A stretch of DNA of 64,000 nt from Tissierellia bacterium (GCA_012735245.1 JAAYHU010000027.1:1-64000); one strand, 5' to 3'. Shown: positions 17,276-27,353, counted from the first letter of the stretch. Notes: generated by a model from the letters alone, not told the origin. Numbers and translations are program-made.

Positions 17276-20200
17276 AATACCTTTTCATACCTGCAAATAT
17301 CCTTATATATACAGAAGGGTGAACATTCCAATGGATTTACTGAAAAGTCCCCATTTAAAATTCCCTCTATTATCTTTTTTATATTGGCTTTTGTTTCTTC
17401 CATAAGCATGTCCCAATCCTCTTTGCTAATGGCCCCTTTATGCCTTTTGGATATTTGACTTGTTTCATCTAAGATGCCTAATTTAACGTCGAATTTTTGT
17501 TGTGAAATCACCCCATATACTCCTGCTACAATATTCTTATCCCGTTGAGATAAAGCATAGATAGGTAATTGTAAGGATAGGCCTTGTAGAATCTTGTCTA
17601 TATCGTATACTCCATAGGGGGAACTTTTGTAATCCATGATTATATACTTATCTTCACCTAATACCTTGTCTATTCTATCTATTTTCCCAGTAAACTTAAC
17701 ATCGACCCCATCAATTTCTATGGAAAAGTCATTTTCCCTCCCAAATTCTACTTCAAAGGCAAAGGGTATTAGTTTTTCCTTAGGATTAGAAATTCTTTCA
17801 ATATCCCTTTCAATAAATTTAATTAATCTATTGTATATATTATCCATAATTAACTGATTCAGTTTATTTTCCAAATCAAAGCCCAATTGTAGGGCATATT
17901 TTGTTATTAATTCTTTAAGATTATCTAAGGTTTCCTCCACATGGAAAGGCTTTTTATCTAAAACATGGTCTTCCAAATCCCTCTTATATTTATAATAATA
18001 TTCTTTTAAAACCTCATGGTATAGGGTCCCAATATCTATAGGCCTATATTCTTGGAAATACCTTTCCATTTCATCTACTTGGAGGATTTTGCTTAACAAA
18101 AAGTAATATGGACATTTACTATAGGCCTCTAGATAAGTATTTGAATATACCTTATTGAGGTGCATTTCTTTTAAATCTTTTATGATACTATCATCTGATA
18201 TGAGACCATTGTACTCGTTATAATCTAAGCAAGCCCTCATATATTCACAATAATTCTTTTCATTGATTATTTTAAATTTATCCTTTAATTTGCCATTATG
18301 AAATATATAATAGGGTTTTATATCTTCTTTTAAGTTATCTAGGTTTAATATTAAATAATTGGATAGTTCGTTAAAGGTAGTTATATTTTCAATATTATTT
18401 TTTATTTGATAATCTAAACCTAAATTTATAGTTTGTACTTTTTCTTCGATTTTTTCTCCTTTAAACATATTTAAGATTTCATCTAAGAAAATTGAAAAAA
18501 TGCTGTCTTCTTCTGTACCTTCACTTAAGGACAGATAAAGAATTTCTTTACATGATCCTATTAATGAAGCGAATTTTATTACTTCATTATTTAACCTATG
18601 ATTATAATTTTTATAATCTAGGCCTATTTCCTTTAAATAGCTATAGTTCATATCATTTATGAAGAAATTGCTTTCTTTTAATACTGGATAATAGTTTGAA
18701 GATAGGCCTGTAATAAATAGGATTTCATGGGTAAACCCTCTGCTACTTATTGGATTGAGAATCTTAACCCCTCTTATGTTACTGTCATCCTCCAATATAT
18801 TTTCATGGCTTATGGCCTTTAATAGGGCATCAAAATAATCTTTAATATTTATCCTATCTTCTATCAAGGCAAGGCCCTTCATATCTTCAATTACTTCCAA
18901 TAGTTTTTCTAAGGCTTGAATATCTCGATGAAGTAGTTGGTAATTTTTATCCCTTTTATATCTATTGTAAATTAGGCCTTTTAGGTCATAGCCTTTGATT
19001 ATATTGCTGAAAATACGGTTGTAATTCTCAACTGAATCCATATCTAATATTAGTTTTAACTCATCATTTAATCTTTCAACTAACTCAGTGATATGCTCCA
19101 TATAGGCCAGGGAGATATTTAAGGCTCTTTCTTGGTTTATGATTCTTTTTAAGTCATCTAAATTGGTAAAATTCATCTTTCTTAAGATGAATTCAATAGC
19201 ATCCATGTAATTTTTATCTAACAGACTAAAATAATGGGCTTTTAATCTAGAAATTATAGACTGTTTAGCCCCTCCCCTTATTCTAGTTTCTATTAGGGTC
19301 AAAAATTCTTTAACTAAGGGAACCTGAATTAAGGGAATTTCCCTTTTCCCGTTTATTGGCACTTTTTCCTCTGCTGCTACCTTAAATAGGGTTTCCTTAT
19401 ATTCATCACTTAAGAGGACTATGGCCATGTTCTCCAACTTATAGCCATTTTTATAGTGCTTTTTTATTTCTACGAAGATTTTTTTTAACTCCAGATAGAT
19501 ACTTGGAGATTTTATTAACCTAATACTATCTGCATAGTTAAGCTTTTCCATTTCTTCATGGAAGAAGTTGTATCCAATGATTTCGAAGATATTCTTTTCT
19601 TTTCCATTAACATATTCTATTTGAAAGCCTAATTCCCTCAAGCTAGAGAGGGTATCTTCAATATTAGGGATTTTAGATTTCATTTCAAAAGGAATATTTA
19701 TATAAATATCAACATCTGTCTTTGAAAGTTCTTTAATAATTTCCATTTCCACAGGCCTAAAATCATAGAATTCATCTATAAGGATAAAATCTAGGCCTTC
19801 AAATATATGTAAATTCTCCTTTAAAATACTTATTGCCTTAAGATAAGCCCCTTCCCTATCAGTTAGGCCTAAGGATTCTAAATATTTTTCATATTCATTA
19901 TAAATATGGCCAATTTCCCTAAAATATGGCTTATTAGGGCAATTTGATAAATAGTCTTCTGGATATACTAGTGACCTTTTAATTTCTCCAATTATATAAT
20001 TCAATCCTTCAATAAATCCTTCCGTTGAACTTATGTCCTTGTAATAATCTAGTTTTCCTTTTTCTTTCAGGCTGTTAATGGATTTCTTTATAATTAAATC
20101 CTTCATTGGTTCATTGATGATAAAATATATTTCATCTTTTAATATCTTGTTGACTATATCATCAAAGGTAAACAGATTTATTTCAAAGACCTTTTCCGTT

Positions 20201-20364
20201 TCATTAATTAGTCTTTTTCTATAATTTTTTAAAAGTCCTCCATGAGGTAATACATAATAAAAGCTACTTCCTAAGCCTTTCTTAAGATATTTTAGGGCCA
20301 TATCAAATAATTCATTTTTCTTATCATTGTTGAAAGGCCCAAAATATACAATCTTATTAGCCAT
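17263..20364 (-). CDS. addB: AddB-type ATP-dependent deoxyribonuclease subunit
   Basis: 1033 residues, a divergent AddB. The C-terminal RecB-family nuclease has 'GTLYHEVLKEYY', 'GKIDRID' and 'IIMDYKSS'. The iron-sulfur staple cysteines are C751 ('YSKCPYYF') and C1014, C1018, C1024 ('ECSPFCIYKDICRYE'). The helicase-like N-terminal part lacks a recognisable Walker A motif where AddB usually has GxxGxGKT ('YFGPFNNDKKNEL' instead), so ATP binding there is doubtful. RexB of lactic acid bacteria also works without it. The gene is directly upstream of addA with overlapping stop and start. It is about 10 percent shorter than Bacillus AddB. Confidence 0.85.
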   Translation of the reverse strand: MANKIVYFGPFNNDKKNELFDMALKYLKKGLGSSFYYVLPHGGLLKNYRKRLINETEKVFEINLFTFDDIVNKILKDEIYFIINEPMKDLIIKKSINSLKEKGKLDYYKDISSTEGFIEGLNYIIGEIKRSLVYPEDYLSNCPNKPYFREIGHIYNEYEKYLESLGLTDREGAYLKAISILKENLHIFEGLDFILIDEFYDFRPVEMEIIKELSKTDVDIYINIPFEMKSKIPNIEDTLSSLRELGFQIEYVNGKEKNIFEIIGYNFFHEEMEKLNYADSIRLIKSPSIYLELKKIFVEIKKHYKNGYKLENMAIVLLSDEYKETLFKVAAEEKVPINGKREIPLIQVPLVKEFLTLIETRIRGGAKQSIISRLKAHYFSLLDKNYMDAIEFILRKMNFTNLDDLKRIINQERALNISLAYMEHITELVERLNDELKLILDMDSVENYNRIFSNIIKGYDLKGLIYNRYKRDKNYQLLHRDIQALEKLLEVIEDMKGLALIEDRINIKDYFDALLKAISHENILEDDSNIRGVKILNPISSRGFTHEILFITGLSSNYYPVLKESNFFINDMNYSYLKEIGLDYKNYNHRLNNEVIKFASLIGSCKEILYLSLSEGTEEDSIFSIFLDEILNMFKGEKIEEKVQTINLGLDYQIKNNIENITTFNELSNYLILNLDNLKEDIKPYYIFHNGKLKDKFKIINEKNYCEYMRACLDYNEYNGLISDDSIIKDLKEMHLNKVYSNTYLEAYSKCPYYFLLSKILQVDEMERYFQEYRPIDIGTLYHEVLKEYYYKYKRDLEDHVLDKKPFHVEETLDNLKELITKYALQLGFDLENKLNQLIMDNIYNRLIKFIERDIERISNPKEKLIPFAFEVEFGRENDFSIEIDGVDVKFTGKIDRIDKVLGEDKYIIMDYKSSPYGVYDIDKILQGLSLQLPIYALSQRDKNIVAGVYGVISQQKFDVKLGILDETSQISKRHKGAISKEDWDMLMEETKANIKKIIEGILNGDFSVNPLECSPFCIYKDICRYEKVLEVQ

Positions 20365-20374
20365 GTTTTTCCCC

Positions 20375-21637
20375 CTAATTTTTGATTTTATTTTTCAATT
20401 CTAAGGTCTTATTATTCAATTCCCTTAAGTCAATATTATCTATTGGATTATCCTTTAAATTATACTTTTCCTTTAATTTTAATATCCTATAGACTTTTTC
20501 ATCTATTTCTTCTTCAGTTAATTCGCCGCCTTTTACTGCATCCATAATTTCTTCCATAACCTTAATAGGGTTTTCCTTGCCATGGCAGATTAAAGCCAGG
20601 TCTCCACCTGCCTTTAGAAAGGATAAAACCCCTTCTTCTATTGTGTAGTTTTCCATTATGGCTCCCATGGTCATATCGTCTGATACAACTACTCCATTGA
20701 ATCCTAATTCTCCTCTCAAGAGTTCTCCTATTATCTTTGGAGACATGGTAGCAGGGTAATCATCTATTTCTGGATATAGTATATGGGCAAGCATAATGGC
20801 ATCTACCCCATTATCTATGGCTGCGATAAAAGGTTGTAATTCAAAGGATATCAAGTCTTCCTTTGTTTTATTAACCTTAGGCAGATTCATATGGGAATCT
20901 ATACTAGTATCCCCATGACCAGGAAAATGCTTTACAACGGAGATAACATCCCTATCCATTATACCTAACATAACCTCTATCCCATTATCTACTACAGGTT
21001 CTACACTAGAGCCAAAGGCCCTATTTCCTATAACAGGATTCTTAGGATTGGAATTAATATCTAGAACAGGACTAAAATTCATATTAAAGCCTAAGGATTT
21101 TACCCGTTCTCCTAGAATAGATCCAAGTTCATAGGAAAGATTCCTGTCATTCTTTTTTCCAAATTCAAAGGCTTCAGGCAACCTAGGATAAGCTTTTGGC
21201 AGCCTGCTAACCTTCCCTCCTTCTTCATCTATGGATAAAAATAAGGGAATAGGGTTTTTAGAGTTCATTTCTTTAATACCATTTAATAGGTCTAGGGTTT
21301 GATATTCATCGATTATATTTCTTGAAAATAAAATAAAACCTCCTATTTTATATTCCTCTATTAAACTTGTAATTTCTTCGTTTAACTCAGTCCCTTCAAA
21401 GCTGGCAATTATCAGTTGGCCTATTTTTTCCTCTAAGGACAAAGCCTTTATTTTTTCTTCAATTGGATCAATTGGCTTAGTATCAATTATGTCTTTATTG
21501 GGATCATCAATATGGTTTTCTCCTGGTATATTGCCTATTTGGTCATTATTTTTTGGTAGGCTGTCCTCTTTATTACATCCAACTAGCATAAACATAAGGC
21601 TAAGCAAAACTAAGAATGCTTTTCTCTTGTATATCAT
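20375..21637 (-). CDS. Glycoside hydrolase family 3 beta-N-acetylhexosaminidase lipoprotein (NagZ-like)
   Basis: 420 residues. A lipoprotein signal with lipobox LVGC (Cys21) and an acidic linker rich in Asp, Asn and Pro (about 22-60) precede the GH3 barrel. NagZ motifs are visible: 'LSIDEEGGKVSRL', the dipeptide 'KHFPGHGDTSIDSH' that supplies the general acid, and 'VVSDDMTMGAI' with the Asp nucleophile. It would release N-acetylglucosamine from muropeptides at the outer face of the membrane. It begins the segment nagZ-addB-addA, with addB 10 bases downstream. Confidence 0.9.
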   Translation of the reverse strand: MIYKRKAFLVLLSLMFMLVGCNKEDSLPKNNDQIGNIPGENHIDDPNKDIIDTKPIDPIEEKIKALSLEEKIGQLIIASFEGTELNEEITSLIEEYKIGGFILFSRNIIDEYQTLDLLNGIKEMNSKNPIPLFLSIDEEGGKVSRLPKAYPRLPEAFEFGKKNDRNLSYELGSILGERVKSLGFNMNFSPVLDINSNPKNPVIGNRAFGSSVEPVVDNGIEVMLGIMDRDVISVVKHFPGHGDTSIDSHMNLPKVNKTKEDLISFELQPFIAAIDNGVDAIMLAHILYPEIDDYPATMSPKIIGELLRGELGFNGVVVSDDMTMGAIMENYTIEEGVLSFLKAGGDLALICHGKENPIKVMEEIMDAVKGGELTEEEIDEKVYRILKLKEKYNLKDNPIDNIDLRELNNKTLELKNKIKN

Positions 21638-21696
21638 ATAATCATCCTTTTCTAAATTAGTTAGTTTACTTTAGCTTCCCCAATTTTAAATATAAT

Positions 21697-21720
21697 AAAT
21701 GGAGAGCTCACTCTCCATTT
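21697..21720 (-). terminator. Terminator overlapping the glutaminase stop codon
   Basis: Perfect 10-bp inverted repeat AAATGGAGAG/CTCTCCATTT around a 4-base loop, followed on the minus strand by an A/T-rich tract. The stop codon of the glutaminase gene lies at the edge of the stem. Confidence 0.7.
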
Positions 21721-22627
21721 AAAATATATTTAAATTTAATTCCCTTGCCAAATCCTTCATAATTCCATAACCTGCTATGGAGTTGCCAAATCTATCTAAG
21801 GCTGGGCTAAAAACCCCAATACCTAATTTATTTGGTATGGTACCAAGTATGCCTCCCCCTACCCCACTTTTTGATGGGATACCTACTTTAGCAGCATACT
21901 CACCACTGAAATCATACATACCGCAGGTAGTTATTATGGCTGTTACAATGGAAGCCAGCCTTTCATTATTTATTTTACTATCCAAATTTAAGGGACATCT
22001 TCTTGCTATAAATAGGCCTATTTTGGCAACATCAACTGCTGTTACCTCAACAGAGCATTGTTTGAAATATACATCTAGGATATCCTCCACTTCTCCATCT
22101 AAATAGCCCTTTGCTTTCATCAAATATGCAATGGCTCTATTTTTATGGCCTGTAGCTTTTTCAGATAAATAGACTTCTTCATTATAGCCTATATTTGGAT
22201 TTTCCGTTATCAGTCTGATGAATTCAATTATCCTATCAAACTTTTCATCCTTGTTGCCCCTAATCAAAGAAGTAGTTATTATTGCACCTGAGTTTATCAT
22301 TGGATTTGCTGGATTACAGCTATTTAAATCTAATTTATATAAGGTATTAAAAGGCTCATCTGTAGGCTCATATCCAACTTTGGAAAAAACATAGTCCTCT
22401 CCATTATCTATTAGGGCGAGCATTAATGATATTATTTTAGATATACTTTGTATAGAAAATTTTATATTATAATCTCCGGCACAATAAATATGTCCGTCTA
22501 CATCTGCAATAGCTAGGCCAATATAATTTGGATTTACCTTAGATAAGGCTGGTATATAATTTGCAACATGTCCTTTTTGTATTAAATGCCGATTTTTTTG
22601 GATAAGTCCTTCTAGTATTTTTTCCAC
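21719..22627 (-). CDS. glsA: Glutaminase A
   Basis: 302 residues of the serine-dependent beta-lactamase-like glutaminase family. It hydrolyses glutamine to glutamate and ammonia in the cytoplasm. Visible landmarks are the catalytic SxxK in 'QSISKIISL' (about residues 65-70), 'NPMINSGAI', the tyrosine-bearing 'GYNEEVYLSEK', 'MYDFSGEYA' and the glycine loop 'GVGGGILG'. Length is normal for the family. It follows the nucleoside kinase gene by 15 bases and ends at a terminator, so it is the last gene of the rluA-type/kinase/glsA unit. Confidence 0.93.
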   Translation of the reverse strand: MEKILEGLIQKNRHLIQKGHVANYIPALSKVNPNYIGLAIADVDGHIYCAGDYNIKFSIQSISKIISLMLALIDNGEDYVFSKVGYEPTDEPFNTLYKLDLNSCNPANPMINSGAIITTSLIRGNKDEKFDRIIEFIRLITENPNIGYNEEVYLSEKATGHKNRAIAYLMKAKGYLDGEVEDILDVYFKQCSVEVTAVDVAKIGLFIARRCPLNLDSKINNERLASIVTAIITTCGMYDFSGEYAAKVGIPSKSGVGGGILGTIPNKLGIGVFSPALDRFGNSIAGYGIMKDLARELNLNIF

Positions 22628-22642
22628 TATCTCACTTCCATT

Positions 22643-24301
22643 CTAATGAATATCGAAATAGGTTTTGCCTATGAATTCCCTTAATATGGAATTGGCAGGT
22701 ATTATATCTTCATTTTCTATATCTCTAAAGTATTCTAAAAACTTCAATAATTTTTTTGCTTCCCCATAATGGACGCTATTGCTATCTATTTCCTCTAATA
22801 GAGGTACAATATGTTTTTTCAGTACAGCCAATTCATATACTAGGGCAGAATCAAACATTATGTCTGCTTCTTCTTGGAATGGGAATATATATTTTTCTTC
22901 TCCCCTTCTAACTCCTGTCCACATATCTAAGGTCCGGATTGCATCATTTCCTCTAAATTTAATATCTCTTACTATCCTTCGAATTAGCCTTGTATCTGTA
23001 GTTGGAATTCGATTATGGGCGTCTATGTTTAATTGGGTTAATGCAGATATATAGATCTTGTATTTATTTTTTTCTGGTATAAGGCTGGTCATTTTAGGGT
23101 TTAGACTGTGGATACCTTCCAGTATAATGGGATGGTCTTTATCAACCTTAATAACCTTTCCAGATCTTTCCCTTTTTCCAGTTATAAAATTGAACTTAGG
23201 TAATTCTACTTCCCCGCCCTCCAACAATGTAATTAAATCTTCATTTAACTTGTCTAAATCTATGGCATCTATACTCTCGAAATCATAGGTCCCATCCTCA
23301 TTTAATGGGGTTTTTTCCCTATCTACAAAATAATCATCAACAGAAATTGATACAGGCCTTTTTCCGTTTACCTTCAACTGAACTGCCAGTCTTTTTGAAA
23401 AAGTTGTCTTTCCAGAAGCTGAAGGCCCTGCTATTAGAATAAGATGAATATCATCATCTTCACAAATACTATCTGCAATTTTGGCTATCTTCTTTTCGTG
23501 TAAGGCCTCTGAAATCCTAATGACTTCTCCAATCTCTCCATTTAATATCTTTTCATTTAAAGACCCAACATATGCCAAATCTAGTATATCTGCCCAGTCA
23601 CTTGCTTCTTTAAAAACCTTAGATAATTTCTTTAATTCCTTAAATTTGGGCAGCTGATAGTTGGATTTCATACTAGGAAATAGAATAAGGACTCCAGGAT
23701 AATAGTAATTCAATTTAAATATATTTACATAGCCAGTTGACGGTGCCAAGTATCCGTGGTATGTATCTATATGGTCTCCAATAGTATAGACATCTATCTG
23801 CTCCCTATCTAAGGTGTTAAAAAGCCTAATTTTGTCTTCATAATTAAATTTTTTAAATAACTCCAATGCCTCAGCCTTGGGGATTTTTCTCCTAATGATA
23901 GGGTAATCTTTGGCTATGATTTCCTTCATCTTTTCTTCTATTTTTTCTATATCCTTAAAACTTATGGAATGGTCATCTTCAAATTCCACATATAATCCTT
24001 CACCGAGAAAATGTTCAATCCGTACTACTCTTTCAGGAAACAACTCCTTGCATGCCATAATAAACACTGCAGATATGGTCCTAGTATAAATCCTATATCC
24101 GTCAATATCTGTAATATCTAGAAATTTTATATACATATGGTTATCTACTTGCTTATTTAAATTATAGACTTCATTTCTAATTTTTGCACCTAAATATCTT
24201 TTGTAATTGCTGCCAAAGGCCTTTTTAGCCACATCTTTAAGTTTAGCCCCTTCTTCAATTAGAAGCTCTCCTGCCCCCTCTACAAATACCTTTAAATCCA
24301 T
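22643..24301 (-). CDS. Nucleoside kinase with ThrRS-like N-terminal domain (uridine kinase-like)
   Basis: 552 residues. The N-terminal half (about 1-230) resembles TGS and second-additional domains of threonyl-tRNA synthetase. The C-terminal half is a phosphoribulokinase/uridine kinase P-loop domain with Walker A 'AGPSASGKTTFSKRL' and 'ISVDDYFVDRE'. This fusion is widespread in clostridia, where it is annotated as nucleoside kinase. Substrate and role of the tRNA-synthetase-like part are not established. It lies 13 bases downstream of the RluA-type gene. Confidence 0.87.
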   Translation of the reverse strand: MDLKVFVEGAGELLIEEGAKLKDVAKKAFGSNYKRYLGAKIRNEVYNLNKQVDNHMYIKFLDITDIDGYRIYTRTISAVFIMACKELFPERVVRIEHFLGEGLYVEFEDDHSISFKDIEKIEEKMKEIIAKDYPIIRRKIPKAEALELFKKFNYEDKIRLFNTLDREQIDVYTIGDHIDTYHGYLAPSTGYVNIFKLNYYYPGVLILFPSMKSNYQLPKFKELKKLSKVFKEASDWADILDLAYVGSLNEKILNGEIGEVIRISEALHEKKIAKIADSICEDDDIHLILIAGPSASGKTTFSKRLAVQLKVNGKRPVSISVDDYFVDREKTPLNEDGTYDFESIDAIDLDKLNEDLITLLEGGEVELPKFNFITGKRERSGKVIKVDKDHPIILEGIHSLNPKMTSLIPEKNKYKIYISALTQLNIDAHNRIPTTDTRLIRRIVRDIKFRGNDAIRTLDMWTGVRRGEEKYIFPFQEEADIMFDSALVYELAVLKKHIVPLLEEIDSNSVHYGEAKKLLKFLEYFRDIENEDIIPANSILREFIGKTYFDIH

Positions 24302-24314
24302 TTAACTCACCTCT

Positions 24315-25289
24315 CTATCCAAATAGATCTCTTTCAATTTCTTCACTTATCCCTTCTAAATGGCTGGTAAAAACCTTACCATTTAAGTAGCTGAGTTCAT
24401 CCCCAAGGCCATTAAACTCAATTTTATATCCATGGAGCCACTGATTATTTAACCCATATTTGTCCCTAAATATTTTATTTACCTTTTGATTACCATATTT
24501 TCTGTCGCCTATTACTGGATAGCCCAAGGAAGATAGATGAGCCCTTATTTGATGGGTCCTACCAGTGATTAAATTGACTTCTAATAATGTATACCCATTT
24601 TTTGATTTAATAGGCCTGAAAATAGTAGTTATTTTCTTGGAGCCTTCAAAATCTCCTTTTCTAATCTTTACCTTGTTTTTATCTTCGTCCTTTAATAAAT
24701 AGGCATCTGCCCTAATTTCTTTGTCTATAATTCCTTTAACTATTGTCTTATAGAATCTCTTTATTTCTCCCTTTCTTATGGCTTCGTTAATAGACTTTAA
24801 TGTCTCATAGTTTTTGGCTCCAATTATTATACCTGAAGTATTCCTGTCCAATCTATTGCATATAGAAGGAGTAAAGGTTTTTTCAATTCTGGGGATATAT
24901 TCTCCCCTTTGAATTAGGTAATTTATCATACTATCTACTATATTTTCTTCAAATTTTTCCCCCGTACTATGGGACAAAACCCCAACTGGTTTATTTATTA
25001 AAATTATATTTTCATCCTCATAGATTATATTTGGTATCAAATTAGATTTTACTTCCTTTTCTTCAATAAATTTTTCTATAGTTTCATCAGCTAAAAATAA
25101 CTGTACCTTATCTCCTTCGTAAATGGTAGTTTCTGGATAAGCCCTTTTTCCATTTACTTTAATATTTTTCTTTCTAATCATTTTATAGATAAAGCCCTGT
25201 GGTGCCTTGGACAGATATTTTTTTAGAAATCTGTCAAGTCTTTGATCGCTTTCATTTTTATTGATTAATATTTCCTTCAATCTTTTCAC
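24315..25289 (-). CDS. RluA-family RNA pseudouridine synthase
   Basis: 324 residues. An N-terminal S4 RNA-binding domain ('[13 protein letters not shown]', about 14-75) is followed by the RluA catalytic domain with the invariant Asp in '[13 protein letters not shown]' and the downstream '[18 protein letters not shown]'. It isomerises specific uridines in 23S rRNA (RluC/RluD group); the exact site is not deducible. It is the first gene of its operon and is divergent from the MltG-like gene. Confidence 0.92.
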   Translation of the reverse strand: MKRLKEILINKNESDQRLDRFLKKYLSKAPQGFIYKMIRKKNIKVNGKRAYPETTIYEGDKVQLFLADETIEKFIEEKEVKSNLIPNIIYEDENIILINKPVGVLSHSTGEKFEENIVDSMINYLIQRGEYIPRIEKTFTPSICNRLDRNTSGIIIGAKNYETLKSINEAIRKGEIKRFYKTIVKGIIDKEIRADAYLLKDEDKNKVKIRKGDFEGSKKITTIFRPIKSKNGYTLLEVNLITGRTHQIRAHLSSLGYPVIGDRKYGNQKVNKIFRDKYGLNNQWLHGYKIEFNGLGDELSYLNGKVFTSHLEGISEEIERDLFG

Positions 25290-25372
25290 ACCTTTTCATA
25301 AGTTTATGTTATAATTATATTATATACAATTAAATATCTAAAACCTATTTTTCTTTAAAAAGAGGTGGAAAT

Positions 25373-25891
25373 ATGAAAAAAATTATAGAATGGATTAAGG
25401 ATTTTTTATATGATTCAATAGACTACATAATAATGATTGCTATTATAGGAGCTGTCGCCCTTGTTATAGGTTGGAGATTGGACCTTTTATTTGCTAAAGA
25501 AGCTGTAAAGCTACCACCTAAGGACAATATTGTTGTAGAAAATCCGAGAAATGATAATAGAGACGACAATATTGAATCTGAAGAAAATGAAGATAATAAT
25601 GTTGACATACCAGATTCTGATGATATAGATGAAAATGCTCCAACAATTGATGATAATATAGATGATAATACAGACAATAATCAAATTGTAACTGTTACAG
25701 TAGTAATACCACCTGGTTCATTGCCATCTAAAATTGCCAGTATATTAGAAGAACATAAGTTAATATCCAGTAGGGCTGAATTTGTACAAAAAACTCAGGA
25801 GCTAAAGCTTGATACCAAGTTGAAATCTGGAACTTTTGAAATTAAAAGCAATAGCTCCTTAGAAGAAATAATTAGAATCATTGCAAATTAA
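25373..25891 (+). CDS. Membrane-anchored MltG/YceG-like fragment protein
   Basis: 172 residues. One membrane helix (about 18-37), an Asp/Asn/Glu-rich flexible linker (about 55-105) and a C-terminal domain of about 60 residues with the opening motif of endolytic transglycosylase MltG ('VVIPPGSLPSKIASILEE', 'LKSGTFEI'). The catalytic Glu domain of MltG is absent, so it probably binds glycan or a partner without cutting. GAGGTGG precedes the ATG. Small proteins of this type occur in clostridia without assigned function. Confidence 0.75.
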   Translation: MKKIIEWIKDFLYDSIDYIIMIAIIGAVALVIGWRLDLLFAKEAVKLPPKDNIVVENPRNDNRDDNIESEENEDNNVDIPDSDDIDENAPTIDDNIDDNTDNNQIVTVTVVIPPGSLPSKIASILEEHKLISSRAEFVQKTQELKLDTKLKSGTFEIKSNSSLEEIIRIIAN

Positions 25892-25917
25892 AAGTCTTCC
25901 TTGCCTGGAAGACTTTT
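25890..25917. terminator. Bidirectional terminator between convergent genes
   Basis: Perfect 11-bp repeat AAAAGTCTTCC/GGAAGACTTTT with a 6-base loop. A runs and T runs on both sides serve both strands. It overlaps the stop codons of the two convergent genes. Confidence 0.85.
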
Positions 25918-26479
25918 AATATGTTGTATTGATATAATCGTCTATTAGAGACTTTTTCTTTATATCCTTAAATACTCCCTTTTCTTTAAGTATATTTAAC
26001 AACCATAGGGCCTTAGAATGAAATATGGCCTCTTTGTAATTAAGTAATACTATTTCATAGAGCTTATTATTTAATTTTTTTGAATTAACATCTACAAAAT
26101 ATGCTTCTACTCCTTCAAAATTTAAGTACTCAAGTAAATCAAGGACTGCCTTATCCTTTTCATGATAATAATTATTACCCTTGTTTAAATAATACTTATA
26201 ATACCTTTGCCGTTTTTTTGCATCCTTAATATCCTTTGCCATCATAGTAAAATACTTGGCCAATACATTGTAGTATTGATAATTGTACATTCCCATTTCA
26301 AAGCTATCAATTCTTAAAAATGGTTTTAAGTTCATCTTCATAACCAAGTAATAATTAGATTCAAGGAACTCCCTTTTTGTTATGCTGCCATTTTCATACT
26401 TCACTATTAAAGAAGATCTCTTATCAAAGAAAGCCTTAAATTGTCCCCTTCCAAAACCGTAAGACTCCAAAATATACAC
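25916..26479 (-). CDS. Hypothetical protein, 187 residues
   Basis: Soluble, helical, rich in Tyr, Lys and Asn ('RQRYYKYYLNKGNNYYHEKD'). No signal peptide and no recognised domain. It resembles a conserved clostridial family of unknown function (possibly the one called DUF6648, from memory only). It is encoded alone between the convergent terminator and the RsuA-type gene. Confidence 0.65.
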   Translation of the reverse strand: MYILESYGFGRGQFKAFFDKRSSLIVKYENGSITKREFLESNYYLVMKMNLKPFLRIDSFEMGMYNYQYYNVLAKYFTMMAKDIKDAKKRQRYYKYYLNKGNNYYHEKDKAVLDLLEYLNFEGVEAYFVDVNSKKLNNKLYEIVLLNYKEAIFHSKALWLLNILKEKGVFKDIKKKSLIDDYINTTY

Positions 26480-26515
26480 CCAATCTAATATTATTTTATT
26501 ACATTATATCATAAT

Positions 26516-27238
26516 CTAAGATTTTTTTAATAGGGAAATTTCTTCATCTGTTAGTTCCCTAAATTGGCCTACATCTAAATTTTCATCTAAAATTAGATTT
26601 CCCATGGAAATCCTCTTTAAATACAATACTTTCATTCCAACAGACTTAAACATTCGTTTAACCTGATGGAATTTTCCCTCTTGGATAGTCAAATATACTT
26701 TAGATACTATACTGGAATTTATGATTTCCAACTGGGAAGGTAAAGTCTTATATCCATCATCTAAGATAATACCTTCTTTAAATAATCTAATATGTTCTTC
26801 TTCTACATACCCATCTACCTCAACATAATATTTTTTATCTACCCTCTTTTTTGGAGACAAGAGCTCATGGGCAAGCTTTCCATCATTAGTTATTAGAAGT
26901 AAACCTTCAGTATCCTTGTCTAACCTTCCCACTGGAAAGGGTTTATATATTAAGTATTCTTGGTCTAGAATATCTACTACTGTTTTGAAACTTGGATCAT
27001 CTGTTGAAGAAACTAAGCCCTTTGGTTTATTCATCATTAAGTAAATATACCTTCTATATATAATTCTTTCATTATCTAAGAAAATATTGTCCTCATAGGG
27101 ATTAACCTTAGTTTCCCCATTTAAAGTCACAATATCGTTGACTTTTACCCTGCCAGATTTGATTAATTTTTTTACATCTTTCCTGCTTCCATATCCCATA
27201 TTGGCTAGGACTTTATCTAATCGTTCTTTTTTGCTCAT
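26516..27238 (-). CDS. rsuA: RsuA-family 16S rRNA pseudouridine synthase
   Basis: 240 residues. S4 domain at the N-terminus ('KKERLDKVLANMG') and catalytic domain with 'PVGRLDKDTEGLLLITNDG', where the Asp is the nucleophile of the RsuA/RluB/E/F group. It modifies one uridine in small-subunit rRNA; RsuA versus RluB specificity cannot be fixed. ATG 27238 is chosen because AGGTGAT lies 5 bases upstream. The open frame continues to 27283 without a ribosome binding site. Confidence 0.9.
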   Translation of the reverse strand: MSKKERLDKVLANMGYGSRKDVKKLIKSGRVKVNDIVTLNGETKVNPYEDNIFLDNERIIYRRYIYLMMNKPKGLVSSTDDPSFKTVVDILDQEYLIYKPFPVGRLDKDTEGLLLITNDGKLAHELLSPKKRVDKKYYVEVDGYVEEEHIRLFKEGIILDDGYKTLPSQLEIINSSIVSKVYLTIQEGKFHQVKRMFKSVGMKVLYLKRISMGNLILDENLDVGQFRELTDEEISLLKKS

Positions 27239-27353
27239 GTTATCACCTATTATATAAGAATAATATAGCCAAAAATTTCTCAACTCATTTTGAATAATTC
27301 TTTACGAATTTGTAAAACTATAATTATAGATATTTTGTGGAAAGGAGATAGTT

